NCBI RefSeq assembly: GCF_026151205.1
Contig: NC_087082.1
Location: forward strand, 19,003,401 to 19,067,400
Source of the DNA: Bolinopsis microptera
Taxonomy: Eukaryota > Ctenophora > Tentaculata > Lobata > Bolinopsidae
Length of the DNA: 64,000 bases
Direction: 5' to 3'
Below are positions 26,501-33,930 of this stretch, one piece after another. Under the pieces are notes generated by a model, which was not told the DNA's origin, ran no database searches, and worked only from the letters and a program-made list of their open reading frames with translations. Position numbers and translations under genes: made by a program. Numbering within the stretch: the stretch's first letter is position 1; each line of letters opens with the position of its first letter.

Positions 26501-27293
26501 GGACATTCGCCGGGTTCTCCAAGGATGGGCACATATCTCACTCCACACAATGCTCTGTCAAATGTTGCTTATATAATACCAAGGATCTACAGGAAATATT
26601 TCCTTGTAAGTTTTTAGAGGGCGATCTGTGAACAGTGAACAGACAACTACCTCATTCCCAACTATAGGAGCTAGAATTCCTATACTATCCGAACAAGCTA
26701 CACCAAGCGTAGTTTCAGATGAGATACCTGTCACAACTTTAACAGTTTATATTTCAGCCAGCGCCTTGCACTGCTGAAGCAACTGGGGAATATTCGATTG
26801 CAATAATGAAAGAAAAACTGAACTCACCGAACGATGTTTTTTGTGGTATTAGACATCAAGTTACTTGCTTGGGTGACGGAAGTAAGTGTTTTCTGTAGTT
26901 TTACGATTTTATAAAATTATCGTGGTGACTGTTGACGATGATAATAAAACTGGTACATTCGCGTGTTTATGACGCATATTTTTTCAATGCTTATTATCTA
27001 AAAATGCACCATAAACTTGATAAAGTGCCGAGCGAAGGCACTCAAGTGACTTTAAATTTTAAGTGACCATCTATGAACCATCATTGTACCACTTACTACA
27101 AAACACTCTTCTCACAGCGTGTACTCTGGATACAGACAAAACAGATTGTCGTTACGAGGACGGCAAGGTGATTATAGAGTACTTTGTTAACTTGACACCT
27201 GGTGTTTGGACTCTCGCTGAGAGACATCCTCTCATAGTATTGAAAGATACAATTCAGTTCTGGAGCTGTTCAAACGATTATAATAAAAGGTAG
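805..27293 (+). CDS. SRCR/Ig multidomain surface or secreted protein gene (5' incomplete)
   Basis: Spliced gene of at least 28 exons: six SRCR exons, five closely similar Ig exons, then Ig-like and cysteine-containing exons to a TAG at 27291-27293. Every exon junction I joined keeps an open frame with GT-AG borders (phases 1-1 through the repeats, mixed afterwards). SRCR and Ig domains are extracellular ligand-binding modules, so a role in recognition, adhesion or immunity is inferred. No signal peptide is visible because the 5' end is outside the window, and I found no transmembrane segment, so the product is secreted or the last exon is not the true end. The array could be more than one gene; one transcription unit is inferred from shared strand and phase. 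The exact ortholog is not recognised. Confidence 0.7.
1131..2579. mobile_element. Foldback/MITE with long inverted repeats and G/C-run ends
   Basis: Arms of roughly 670 bp are near reverse complements (for example 1161-1340 against 2330-2510) around a short centre near 1800-1860. The left end is a G run and the right end a C run of about 70 bp. The empty site in sibling introns shows a duplicated TAA on both sides, a 3 bp target duplication as seen with PIF/Harbinger-type transposons. No transposase is present, so it is non-autonomous. Confidence 0.75.
3298..3603 (+). CDS. SRCR exon 2
   Basis: Acceptor CACAG ends at 3297, donor GTGAGT at 3604; 306 bp, phase 1-1, six cysteines. The variable stretch reads TFYPGDA and YMGQIGW where others read TDYSADA or TEDSADA and YFGQMSW. 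Confidence 0.85.
3985..4711. mobile_element. Insertion of unknown class in an SRCR intron
   Basis: About 727 bp absent from sibling introns, flanked by the direct repeat TGTTATA (3978-3984 and 4712-4718). More GC-rich than its surroundings. Internally a segment with CACGCTCACAGGCT and ACCCCAGGATTT motifs is repeated two to three times. No credible ORF or terminal inverted repeat seen. Confidence 0.6.
5126..5431 (+). CDS. SRCR exon 3
   Basis: Acceptor CGCAG, donor GTGAGT at 5432; 306 bp, phase 1-1, six cysteines. Differs at RWTSGNKLG and at CGHNEDV near the C-terminus. Confidence 0.85.
5682..5996 (+). CDS. SRCR exon 4
   Basis: Acceptor CACAG, donor GTGAGT at 5997; 315 bp, phase 1-1. Three extra codons (NYVDEES in place of NKWG) lengthen a loop while the frame is kept. 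Six cysteines. The upstream intron is shortened to 250 bp. Confidence 0.85.
6803..7108 (+). CDS. SRCR exon 5 with tandem donor
   Basis: Acceptor CACAG; 306 bp, phase 1-1. The donor is GTACGTGAGT at 7109: four bases (GTAC) precede the GTGAGT used by sibling exons. Only the first GT keeps the frame; use of the second would add 4 nt and shift it. Six cysteines; variable residues YIGQLSW and CGHSKDV. Confidence 0.83.
7895..8200 (+). CDS. SRCR exon 6
   Basis: Acceptor CACAG ends at 7894, donor GTGAGT at 8201; 306 bp, phase 1-1, six cysteines. Last SRCR module before the Ig exons; its final G joins the first Ig exon as an Asp codon. Variable residues TEDSADA and CDHDEDV. Confidence 0.85.
8584..8874 (+). 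CDS. Ig exon 1
   Basis: Acceptor TTCAG, donor GTATGT at 8875; 291 bp, phase 1-1, 97 codons. Ig domain signs: ATISC in strand B, VTWR in strand C, EDTAYTCRV in strand F. Carries the GDKLVPTQ variant. Confidence 0.85.
9041..9331 (+). CDS. Ig exon 2
   Basis: 291 bp, phase 1-1, acceptor TTTCAG, donor GTATGT at 9332. Same Ig fold as its neighbours. Carries the AEKFTPVQ and SYSAG variant shared only with exon 3. Confidence 0.85.
9480..9770 (+). CDS. Ig exon 3
   Basis: 291 bp, phase 1-1, donor GTATGT at 9771. Nearly identical to Ig exon 2, and so is the following intron, indicating a recent duplication of exon plus intron. Confidence 0.85.
9919..10209 (+). CDS. Ig exon 4
   Basis: 291 bp, phase 1-1, donor GTATGT at 10210. 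Carries the GDKLVPNQ and SYSDG variant; its downstream intron resembles the introns of Ig exons 1 and 5. Confidence 0.85.
10377..10667 (+). CDS. Ig exon 5
   Basis: 291 bp, phase 1-1, acceptor TTTCAG, donor GTATGT at 10668. Differs from exon 4 by very few residues. Last member of the repeated Ig set. Confidence 0.85.
11250..11432 (+). pseudogene. Relic of a galactose-binding lectin exon
   Basis: A + strand reading frame here carries RFKAKLGKTY, EEVNYW and HTCSR in the same order and spacing as FKAKLDKQY, VEVVRHW and HTCSR in the intact lectin exon at 45063-45476 (- strand). The part after HTCSR is replaced by a hexanucleotide repeat and the rest of the domain is missing, so I call it broken. 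No convincing acceptor was found. Confidence 0.5.
11433..11681. repeat. (GATATT)n microsatellite
   Basis: About 41 almost perfect copies of a 6 bp unit. It reads as Ile-Asp or Ile-Leu repeats in two + frames, a consequence of the unit, and directly abuts the lectin relic. Confidence 0.97.
11682..12523. other. Intron with short tandem repeats
   Basis: No exon recognised. Contains three copies of a 57 bp unit from 12042 to about 12190 and about 3.5 copies of GTGCGTTAACC at 12281-12320. Confidence 0.7.
12042..12190. repeat. 57 bp tandem repeat, about 2.6 copies
   Basis: Units start at 12042, 12099 and 12156, each with GCCTGTTCAGCAGGTTGAAG or a one-base variant. Confidence 0.92.
12524..12826 (+). 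CDS. Ig-like beta-domain exon without cysteines
   Basis: Acceptor TTGCAG, 303 bp, phase 1-1, donor a weaker GTTTTT. The encoded segment (EVTVEGRYEPQIIWFIGG, then DTVTANIY) has Ig-like strand alternation and the strand C Trp but no disulfide cysteines. Confidence 0.65.
13011..13127 (+). CDS. First half of an Ig domain
   Basis: Acceptor CCCAG, donor GTTTGT at 13128; 117 bp, phase 1-1. Encodes IPKAFLCSASG and LTLSWKIG, the strand B Cys and strand C Trp of an Ig fold completed by the next exon. Confidence 0.75.
   Translation, partial: SLLRAFQPQQYSATLTSRKHSCALLRVKTRNYLRCLGR
13318..13658 (+). CDS. Second Ig half plus start of the next Ig domain
   Basis: Acceptor CAACAG, donor GTAACT at 13659; 341 bp, phase 1 to 0. 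FKCIATW closes one Ig domain; GVISCVVWG and HSVTWSN open the next. Confidence 0.75.
13777..13933 (+). CDS. Ig domain, C-terminal half
   Basis: Acceptor TTTCAG, donor GTAAGT at 13934; 157 bp, phase 0 to 1. GDQGKYTCSVVFG is a classic strand F motif. Confidence 0.8.
14085..14858. mobile_element. Mariner-type MITE
   Basis: Terminal inverted repeats of about 45 bp with one mismatch, starting CAGGGTGGGCCAAAAGTCAG, lie at both ends and are flanked by TA, the target duplication of Tc1/mariner elements. The 774 bp interior has no transposase motif that I recognise; 14140-14352 is a short open frame of no known family. Confidence 0.85.
14905..15011 (+). CDS. Ig domain, N-terminal half
   Basis: Acceptor TTTCAG, donor GTAAAT at 15012; 107 bp, phase 1 to 0. 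VQFSCVYNG and IKWFR mark strands B and C. Confidence 0.78.
15143..15359 (+). CDS. Ig domain, C-terminal half
   Basis: Acceptor AAAGAG at 15137-15142; an AG two bases earlier would give a stop. Donor GTAAGT at 15360; 217 bp, phase 0 to 1. TDSGDYTCKW is the strand F motif. Confidence 0.78.
15494..16414 (+). CDS. Three Ig domains fused in one exon
   Basis: 921 bp, phase 1-1, donor GTAAGT at 16415. Three Ig folds: ITCNYEG/MEWYY/GSYSCVL, then ARCLMEG/VTWTKGG/DSYICSF, then LTCTYHG/SFTRP/GSYKCTF. Acceptor TTTCAG at 15493 is chosen because the upstream candidate at 15442 would create a stop across the junction. A 20 bp direct duplication (CTCTACAACGGTATACAGCA) lies at the start of the exon. Confidence 0.82.
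16548..16650 (+). CDS. Ig half-exon before the intronic Penelope-like element
   Basis: Acceptor TTTCAG, donor GTTAGT at 16651; 103 bp, phase 1 to 2. SITLTCTV then LDW, whose Trp codon is completed by the exon at 18320. Confidence 0.75.
17038..18276 (+). mobile_element. 5'-truncated Penelope-like element (GIY-YIG end)
   Basis: The open frame up to TAA at 18047-18049 encodes the C-terminal part of a Penelope-like reverse transcriptase (LRRIINDNDRLRKQI region), then CGGRHCGTC and a GIY-YIG endonuclease (VVYIFSC...CYVGRT...R.NEHR). The RT catalytic core is absent. A 14 bp direct repeat (AAAAATAAAGTGCT at 17024-17037 and 18277-18290) marks a target duplication. Inserted in the sense orientation in a gene intron. 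Confidence 0.85.
18320..18668 (+). CDS. Ig exon after the element
   Basis: Acceptor TTTTAG, donor GTAAGT at 18669; 349 bp, phase 2 to 0. Completes LDWYKG, has DDSAGSYTCRA, then starts another Ig (HVFECVF, ITWSF). Confidence 0.8.
18884..19000 (+). CDS. Ig internal exon
   Basis: Acceptor TCGCAG, donor GTTAGT at 19001; 117 bp, phase 0-0. Encodes PMIGNGDVYN...ISTTLTIGS, the D-E strand region of an Ig domain. Confidence 0.7.
19141..19727 (+). CDS. Ig domains, long exon
   Basis: Acceptor TTACAG, donor GTGAGT at 19728; 587 bp, phase 0 to 2. Closes one Ig (AAGEYICFIKW), contains a complete one (AKFTCKT ... QGIEYYCKAAW) and opens another (AEFKCYS ... ISWEVF). Confidence 0.8.
19938..20376 (+). CDS. 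Ig domains, exon
   Basis: Acceptor CTGCAG, donor GTAAGA at 20377; 439 bp, phase 2 to 0. LKVRCNIAY closes an Ig; ITLTCTATG opens the next, ending GQVVNCL. Confidence 0.8.
20871..21698. mobile_element. Non-autonomous DNA element with GGACGGACATTA inverted ends
   Basis: The left end ACCTTATTTGGACGGACATT reappears inverted at 21670-21688, and GAACGGACAT-type motifs recur inside. A degenerate relative lies at 28208-28382. A TATATACATAG-type microsatellite spans about 21434-21510. No coding region seen. Confidence 0.6.
21712..22500 (-). pseudogene. Decayed LINE ORF1 relative
   Basis: Two - strand frames (22114-22500, 21712-22047) match in order the ORF1 at 56095-57006: an N-terminal helical part with KEKLCDWLQTVCF, then a coiled stretch and RNVVIYGISESDGE, like RNKNLMIFGLSEQDNE in the other copy. 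Frames are broken between 22047 and 22114 and the C-terminal half is missing. Confidence 0.6.
22560..22653 (+). CDS. Small exon, Ig closing segment
   Basis: Acceptor TTTCAG, donor GTATAG at 22654; 94 bp, phase 0 to 1. Encodes LTVTTYFKCADVTWKSL; no family recognised on its own. Confidence 0.6.
22955..23062 (+). CDS. Small exon with ITCPV segment
   Basis: Acceptor TACAG, donor GTGAGT at 23063; 108 bp, phase 1-1. Encodes DGSLKQTITCPVNSD, Ig-like strand B character but not assignable. Confidence 0.6.
23221..23360 (+). CDS. Exon with paired cysteines
   Basis: Acceptor TTCCAG, donor GTGCTT at 23361; 140 bp, phase 1 to 0. AAAITCTKETGMYDNYLARC; family unknown. Confidence 0.6.
23528..26345. mobile_element. 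2.8 kb foldback element with arms of about 1.1 kb
   Basis: AGTACAGACAGATCCGTCTG at the left end is repeated inverted at the right end, and similarity continues inward for about 1.1 kb (for example 23600-23830 against 26030-26270). The centre, about 24690-25180, has only short open frames. An extra nested hairpin of about 48 bp arms lies at 24452-24546 in the left arm only. No transposase recognised. Confidence 0.8.
26412..26710. repeat. Dispersed repeat, copy A
   Basis: About 300 bp highly similar, in the same orientation, to 37447-37710 (shared CAGAAACAAAGTGTGAAG, GGAACCCCTCGGTTTCAGTT, GGAAATATTTCCTTGTA). Non-coding. Class unknown; SINE- or MITE-sized. Confidence 0.8.
26758..26881 (+). CDS. 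Exon with three cysteines
   Basis: Acceptor TTTCAG, donor GTAAGT at 26882; 124 bp, phase 0 to 1. PAPCTAEATGEYSI ... VFCGIRHQVTCLGDG; family unknown. Confidence 0.6.
27118..27293 (+). CDS. Last recognised exon of the SRCR/Ig gene
   Basis: Acceptor TCACAG; encodes TCTLDTDKTDCRYEDGKV ... FWSCSNDYNKR, then TAG at 27291. Alternatively AG/GTAGTT at 27290 is a donor, but I found no later exon in phase. No transmembrane helix precedes the stop. Confidence 0.55.
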
Positions 27294-28207
27294 TTATTAA
27301 AAAAGTTATTATTTATATTAAAAAAGTTATTATATTTATATATAAATATGAGTTTATTTTAATGGTGTGGACTGTTTATTTGAGTTTCTATTAATGGTGT
27401 GGACTGTTTATTTGAGTTTCTTTTAATGGTGTGGACTGTTGATATGAGTTTATTTTCATGGTGTGGACTGTTTATAAATACGAGTTTCTTTAAAAAAGAT
27501 TACTTGATAGTTTTTCGTTGTTCCCTGGTGCATAGTTGAAATTTTTGTTTTAATGAACTTTATAAAGCTCCAATGATTAAAATAATCGTTTCGTCCTCTA
27601 GGCAAAATTTTCACAAAATTTTCAAATGTCCAGTTGATAGGATAGTTTGACTATGATTAATGTATGACTATTATCTACATAATATTGAACAACTTAGATC
27701 ATAGAGAAACTGATCTTCTCTCTCTTAAATCAACCACTTGCTATGATTAAAGGAATTTTCAAATCAACACTCAAACAGTCCTTACTTTTTAATGTGAGCC
27801 GAGCCATTATCATATTTATAATGCTCGCAATATATGTTAATCATGATTGTATTGCTTTTCTTCACTCATTAAGACAAAATTGTTGTTTTCTTTCTAACAC
27901 AGTCTAGAAAAGAGTTGGTAACCATGGTTACCATTCTATACTAATATATTGCTACCATGGTTACCATTCTATACTAATATAATGCTACCATGGTTACCAT
28001 TCTATACTAATATAATGCTACCATGGTTACCATTCTATACTAATATAATGCTACCATGGTTACCATTCTATAATCTATACTAATATAATGCTACCATGGT
28101 TACCATTCTATACTAATATAATGCTACCATGGTTACCATTCTATACTAATATAATGCTACCATGGTTACCATTCTATACTAATATAATGCTACTGAGACA
28201 ATATACC
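27294..28207. repeat. Intergenic DNA with two short tandem arrays
   Basis: Four diverged copies of about 33 bp containing AATGGTGTGGACTGTT at 27360-27480. About eight copies of a 33 bp unit containing CCATGGTTACCATTCTATAC at 27920-28193. No coding sequence seen. Confidence 0.85.
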
Positions 28208-28382
28208 TCATCGGAATTTATTTGGTCGGACAATAAGTGAACGCTGGGAGGATAAGCGTGCAAGTAATGTCCGTCTAAATTAAAGTCTAACTACCATGGA
28301 CGTTCAAAAGAAATCTTTCCGTTCAAAATAATAAGTAATACGTTTAAGTAATCTCTGTCTAAATATGGTCCGAAAGTTATAC
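28208..28382. mobile_element. Degenerate copy of the GGACGGACATTA-ended element
   Basis: Contains ACCTCATCGGAATTTATTTGG, GCAAGTAATGTCCGTCTAAA and AAATATGGTCCG, matching both ends of the element at 20871-21698. Confidence 0.5.
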
Positions 28383-28655
28383 CAATATTGTCCAATCGAA
28401 ACAAAATCGTTAATGTAAAGCACTCTGGTAAGCAGAGGAAAATTCTGAATGAGTTTCCAAACTTCTCATCTCCCAGTTGTCAGTAGTGCAGCTCTCAGAA
28501 GAGTCTCCACTGTTAACGTATCAAATAGGAGCTCATTAGAGTTAAGCTCCATGGCTAGTGCGAAGAATGGTATCAAAGTAAAAGTGAAGCCATCCTCAGA
28601 GTAGAGGTTGAACTGAAGCTCAGTCTGCGTGTTGGCACTTGATCTGAGTGTGCAA

Positions 28656-29648
28656 CTAGGCTTCACGACTGTCGACTTCATATGGTTCATCTGGTTCATC
28701 TGGTTCTGGAGTTTGATATTCGATGTACTCAACATTTCCCCCGTCATTCCGAAGCTCCAAATTCCTCATTTTGTTCCGCAATGTTTCACCACTGCTTGAA
28801 GATCCGATACTACTCACCGTTACCCTTTCCAGTTTCATGTATGTGTCGAAATTTCTGAGCGTGTTACATCTCATCGAATCAGAACCTGTGTCTGAAATTG
28901 AGCTTGATGAGTCTGAGGATCAGAATCTGGTTGTTTGTTCGTCTGACCCTTGCCTGGTGAGAGTGGAGATTTGTTTTTAGCAAGTCCCTCAATAAACAGA
29001 GGGCTATCATAAAGTGTCTCTTGAGCTGCACTCTTGACAATCTCAAATGTTTCCTCGGATATTGGCGCAACGTCAGGAATCGTTTCGGCTGAACTATAAT
29101 AGATTGGTTCGCATTCTGACTTTTTGTTTACCTCAGCCGCATGTACCCTCTCAAATACGTTGCAAATTTCTTTAGATTTGATCACATGAATACCATTAAT
29201 TCAACTCTTTTCGGAGGAGTCACATTCGAGTACAAGTGACGGATTCTGTTGAAGGTAAGATTTTTCAAGCTTGTTTTCCCGGTAGACGTTCACTATAACT
29301 AGTGAACCACTTTCAGAGCAAGAAGAATAAGCGGTTTCTATTTCAGCACGATTCTTTTTCTGTTTCCCTTTTGACGATCTCTTTTTCCTCTCAATTCTGA
29401 TATCCAGCTGCTTGTTATTCTTATCTAGGAAAATATACTGGCTAACTCCCGAGTCCTGACTGCAGTTAATGAACCTCGAATTATCACGAGTAGTTGTGTC
29501 TGCATCCTCCATATTATACGTGGTGTTCGATTTTTGCTCTTGATCAGATTGAATGATCATGCTATTCGGAAAGATAGTTTCAACTCTTGCAGGGTCTCCT
29601 TGCCTGTTGTCCTCAGGATGAGTCGTTAGATTGGTAGAAATTGATTAT
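28656..29648 (-). pseudogene. Tyrosine-rich tail-like coding segment with in-frame TGA
   Basis: On the - strand one frame is open from about 29648 to 28948 except for a single TGA at 29201-29203. It can splice (GT donor after 28948, AATTTCAG acceptor before 28891) in phase 1 to a final exon ending in TAG at 28656. The protein has basic RIERKKRSSKGKQKK, many tyrosines (SQYIFL, ETAYSSC, PIYYSSA, TLYDSPL, DTYMKLE, VEYIEYQ) and an acidic PEPDEPDEP end, like a receptor's cytoplasmic tail. SQYIFL fits the ITIM consensus. No membrane segment or upstream exon was found. Broken gene, or the TGA is polymorphic or a sequencing error. Confidence 0.45.
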
Positions 29649-29787
29649 GGTATGAAACCAAATTGAGGTACTGGGAGTTAAAATCCGAATAAAATTGCGA
29701 AATCATATTGTCTCAATCTCTGTCCCATTTTTAGTTTTTGAAAATGAAATTTCCAGGACCGCAATTTTACAGTTTTGACTGATCTTT

Positions 29788-30085
29788 TCACCCGCAACCA
29801 ATTAGTAAGTCAACTATAGATGCCAAATGTTACGATTGAGGTGCAGAATACGGTGTCCGGTCATTTAACTTTTTAAATTTGATTAATTGACAATAGCAAC
29901 CCCTCCATTTTGTGCTCCGTAGCGCCCCAAAAGTGATGAGTAAAGAACCATTATTTGATATTTTTACCAACATGAAACGATCGCGATCGTTAATTTAATT
30001 TTAAATTTTAAAAGGCATGGCAATCCCAACGGTTGATGAAAATTTAGCGTCCGCTAACTGGCACAATTTTTGTTAATTTTACCCT
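29788..30085. repeat. Stray copy of SRCR-intron sequence
   Basis: Most of 29846-30085 matches the intron segment before SRCR exons (GGTGTCCGGTCATTTAACTT ... CGTCCGCTAAC ... TTGTTAAT), without the exon. A 65 bp stretch just upstream (29788-29850) recurs at 30607-30672. Confidence 0.75.
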
Positions 30086-30182
30086 GTATATGCAATTGCA
30101 TGAGGGGATTCGGAATCAGCGTCAAAAAGTACACCGATTCAGATCAATTTCATACTCAAAGGGCCTTTTCACATGAATTTTC

Positions 30183-31427
30183 TTACCTGGGGACCCCAGG
30201 CTATTATGTTTATAAGCATAGCCTAGCTGGCGTAACTGAACCCTCTAAAACGCGCAGGTAGGCGCGTTTATGCGATTTTACAATCAAATAATCAGATTTT
30301 TCAATTTAACTCAGCGCACGGCTCTTATAGCGCATACGTCACTTCTTTCCAATTGGTAGTTGGCGCGCGTGCACGTGATCTCTTGCGCGGCTGTAATTGG
30401 TTCTGAACGATCACGTGAATACTAGTCACGTATAACGCTCTAACATCCATGCAATGAGCATTTGCATTTTTTTCAGGGCGATGAACGTCATAATTCACTC
30501 AGCCAGAACAGAGATTTGGCATAATGACAGGTTGATCCGTTGATCGCCGCCCAGAAAGAAATTTTTTAAAAATTTGGCGAGCGATTTAGCTTAGTAGGAG
30601 CGAATTTTTTCACCCGCAAACAATTAGTAAGTCAACTATAAATGCCAAATATCACGATTGAGGTGCTGGAAGTTTGCTTGATTTAATCTTCCTGGATGGC
30701 CGCCGCGCCACTGTACCCAGGTTGACGCTCAGCTAGCCTAACGTGTCATCCGACAATTAACAGATGTTACTGTACTAAGCTAGACTCCTCGGCCTCTAAA
30801 TTTCTTCGAACATCGGAGCTGAAGTAGTGCGCGCTACTTTCTCCTCGAAATGGCAAGTGCTACGAAGTTGCGCGCACCCTACCAGTGCATTAACAATTTT
30901 AATAGGCCGTGCGCCATCGACCGTAAGAAACTGCTGCTACCTGCTACTAACTACTGCTGACTGCTGCTAACTGCTGCTAACTGCTGCTGTCGCGCGCGCA
31001 GTTAGCAGCAGTTTCTTTGCACTTTGCTCCTCCTGTCCTACTTTGGTATTCACAACACAGGAAGGCCAAATTGAAAAAAAACTTTGCTCACTGCTCACAG
31101 ACTGAAGTGCAACGAAACTGCTGCTAACAGTTGCTAACTGCTTTTTACTAGTGTGCTGACCTCATAATTTTGATGAAGACCTCATAATTTTGATGAAAAC
31201 CCCCTAACAGGATCAGGAGCTCATGTTTAGTTAAATAGTAGACAACGAATAAAAACTAATCTGTTACAGAAGAAGTAAAATACAGTTTTAAGTAAAATAC
31301 AATTTTTATTTTCTACAGAAGAATCAATACATATTTTACTGGGCCGCGCTCAGCCTCAAGCCTGTCATTCCGCCTAATTTCTATTTTTATGAACATGATA
31401 GCCTGAGGTCCCCAGGTAATACATATT
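30183..31427. mobile_element. Possible DNA element with TTACCTGGGGACC inverted ends
   Basis: TTACCTGGGGACCCCAGGCT near 30183 appears inverted, with few changes, near 31400-31427. The interior has a CTGCTGCTAA-type hairpin at 30925-31015 and no ORF. Target duplication not clear. Confidence 0.5.
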
Positions 31428-32274
31428 GAATTATAAATATCCGATAATTCCATTAATAATCATTAAAAGTTGCTTTGTCATTTGTAAAATCAAAAACGAA
31501 AAGCCGTACGCTGAACGCGCGCGGCATCTTTTCTGCAGCTGCCTAACTTGTAGCCGCCAAGTCCTGGGGTGCATACTCATTTACAATTAAACTTGGTCAA
31601 AGATATTTATATACAATTCCTAAATTAAATCAATAATCATGTTAATATGAATATTCAACACTAATCGACAACAAATATCTGCCGGCCCATCGACGATTCA
31701 GTCATTTCGACAAGACATTTCGTCATAAAACTATTTAGTACAGTCAGTTATGCACGAAAGCTGTGGAATATCTGCACGGTTTGAGAGAGTTTTTTCCTGA
31801 AGCACAGGCCTTCATTAAGGTATAAATAACTCAATTACACTCGGAGACAACTTTTTTAGCTTGGGCATAATCCTACAGGACGCTTTGAAGTTGAGTCACC
31901 GAATCGCGACTGACCCGCACTTAAAATGTGCCTAACTCGGCTTCTAATTGACCAATTGAAATGAGTGAACACGTCAAAATGACCGGAATGATCACATTAA
32001 TAGGGGCGAATCAAGGTTTTAAGGTCCCAAACCCTTTAGTTTTTGAGTTATAAGACAAAAACAGTGTAGCGAAGCCAAAAAATCAGGATTTTGAAACTTT
32101 ATTTATCGAGGGTTTTAGAAGATCATTAACCCCACCAAAATGACCGGAATGAGCACATTAGTGTAGGCGAATGAAGGTTTCAAGGTCCTAAACCCTTTAT
32201 TTTTTGAGTTATACACTAAAAACTCTGCCGCGAAATCACAAAATTTGTCGCGATAAGTATCTTTAAGAATAATA

Positions 32275-32752
32275 ATTAAGTCTGTAACATAACACATTTT
32301 TTGTAGTTTGACCTTATCAGGATTGACAATAACGCCTCTAAACATTTAATAAACAGGTAGAATTTGATGTATTGTCATAATAAAAACATATACAATTATG
32401 TATACATCTATATAATGTTAATATATAACCTCCTTGGCCTTGTATTGATACAGATCAAAATATGTTGTTAGGATGATCTTGAAAAAAAAGTTGTTAGAAT
32501 GATCTTTAACAGAATTAAGTCTGTAACATAACACATTTTTTGTAGTTTGACCTTATCAGGATTGACAATAACGCCTCTAAACATTTAATAAACAGGTAGA
32601 ATTTGATGTATTGTCATAATAAAAACATATACAATTATGTATACATCTATATAATGTTAATATATAACCTCCTTGGCCTTGTATTGATACAGATCAAAAT
32701 ATGTTGTTAGGATGATCTTGAAAAAAAAGTTGTTAGAATGATCTTTAACAGG
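32275..32752. repeat. 239 bp tandem duplication
   Basis: AATTAAGTCTGTAACATAAC starts the unit near 32275 and again near 32514, with almost no differences across the unit. Confidence 0.9.
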
Positions 32753-32754
32753 AT

Positions 32755-33930
32755 CAAGCCTGCTATGGAAGAGATTCTAATAATCGATCAGAATGGATTC
32801 AGGGAGAGTAAATCAACCACCAGCCATATTCTTTGACTAAGGAGGGTATTTGAGTATTTGAGGGTGCAGGTGACAAGGATCTGACAGCAGTAATATAGTC
32901 TTTGCTATGGAAGAGATCCTAAGAATCGATCAGAATGGATTCAGGGAGAGTAGATCAACCACCATGACCAGCCATATTCTTTGACTAAGGAGGGTATTTC
33001 GATCTCACAGCGGTAATATGGTCTTTGTTGGTTTTAAGAAGGCATTTGACAGCGTCCACCTTGAACTCCTTATGAAGATTCTCGTGGCATGTGGCAATCC
33101 CAAGAGGATTTTGAGCCTGATACAGAGGATGTATGCTCGTGTAATAACTGAGGATGGTCTGACTGAAACATTCCTTATTATGGTTAGGAGTTGCCCTGGA
33201 CAGTCAGTAATAACAATTTACCCTACAACCTAGAAGAAGCTGACACCATCCGGCTGTAAATTCTAAAGGTCACTGATGCAGACATTAAAGATTGTCACTA
33301 TATCTGACACTTTTGGCTGCAAGTGAGAAGACTGTCCAGAAAAATTAGGACTTTGAAAACCTGTTTAGTAGAATGAAGAGGTCTGAGAAAGACTTTGAAG
33401 TTAGAAAATCTAAAGGATGGACGGCATGCCACCAGATGAAAATCAAATGGCGATCCGGTATGCATAGAGATCTCTCTTCCTGACTACAGTCGAGTTCATC
33501 CTTCTACTCTGTATAGTGTATATAATGTATATGGCTCTGAAACATAGACTCGTAAAGCGTATTATAGATGGATGTTATACGATAATAATGAGGATGGCAC
33601 TTAACATAGACTGCAACTGGTCAGAGCGGCAGACTAGCGAAGTGTATGAACACTCCATTAGAGCATCTGATAAGATAGCTGAGCAGAGAATGAGGCTGAC
33701 ATCTTGCCAAAAATATAAAGGATTGGCAGGATTTCGATTAGTTTTGTTCATTTATTTTCGATATCTCTGGCATATGGTCTTCTTGACTGTACCTTCTATA
33801 CCACTTGCCTCACGAGTTCTGTTCTTAATGCTGCAGATAGGTGTCAGAAACGATATCCAGCCTCCTTGCTCGTTAAAAGAAAGCTTTTCTTCCTGGCGGC
33901 TGAGTAGTAAGTACGTGCTCTGCTAAATCA
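32755..33930 (+). pseudogene. Decayed LINE reverse transcriptase
   Basis: Frames read IKPAMEEILIIDQNGFRESKSTTSHIL, then VGFKKAFDSVHLELLMKI with ILSLIQRMY (RT motif A region), then LVKRIIDGCYTIIMRMALNID with AEQRMRL typical of LINE C-termini. Broken by stops, frameshifts and deletions; motif C was not found. Confidence 0.7.

Noticed and set aside
28466-28747. 93-codon - strand ORF past the tail-like exon
   Set aside because: Overlaps the final tail exon in another frame, lies mostly after its stop, and has no recognisable domain or splice support.
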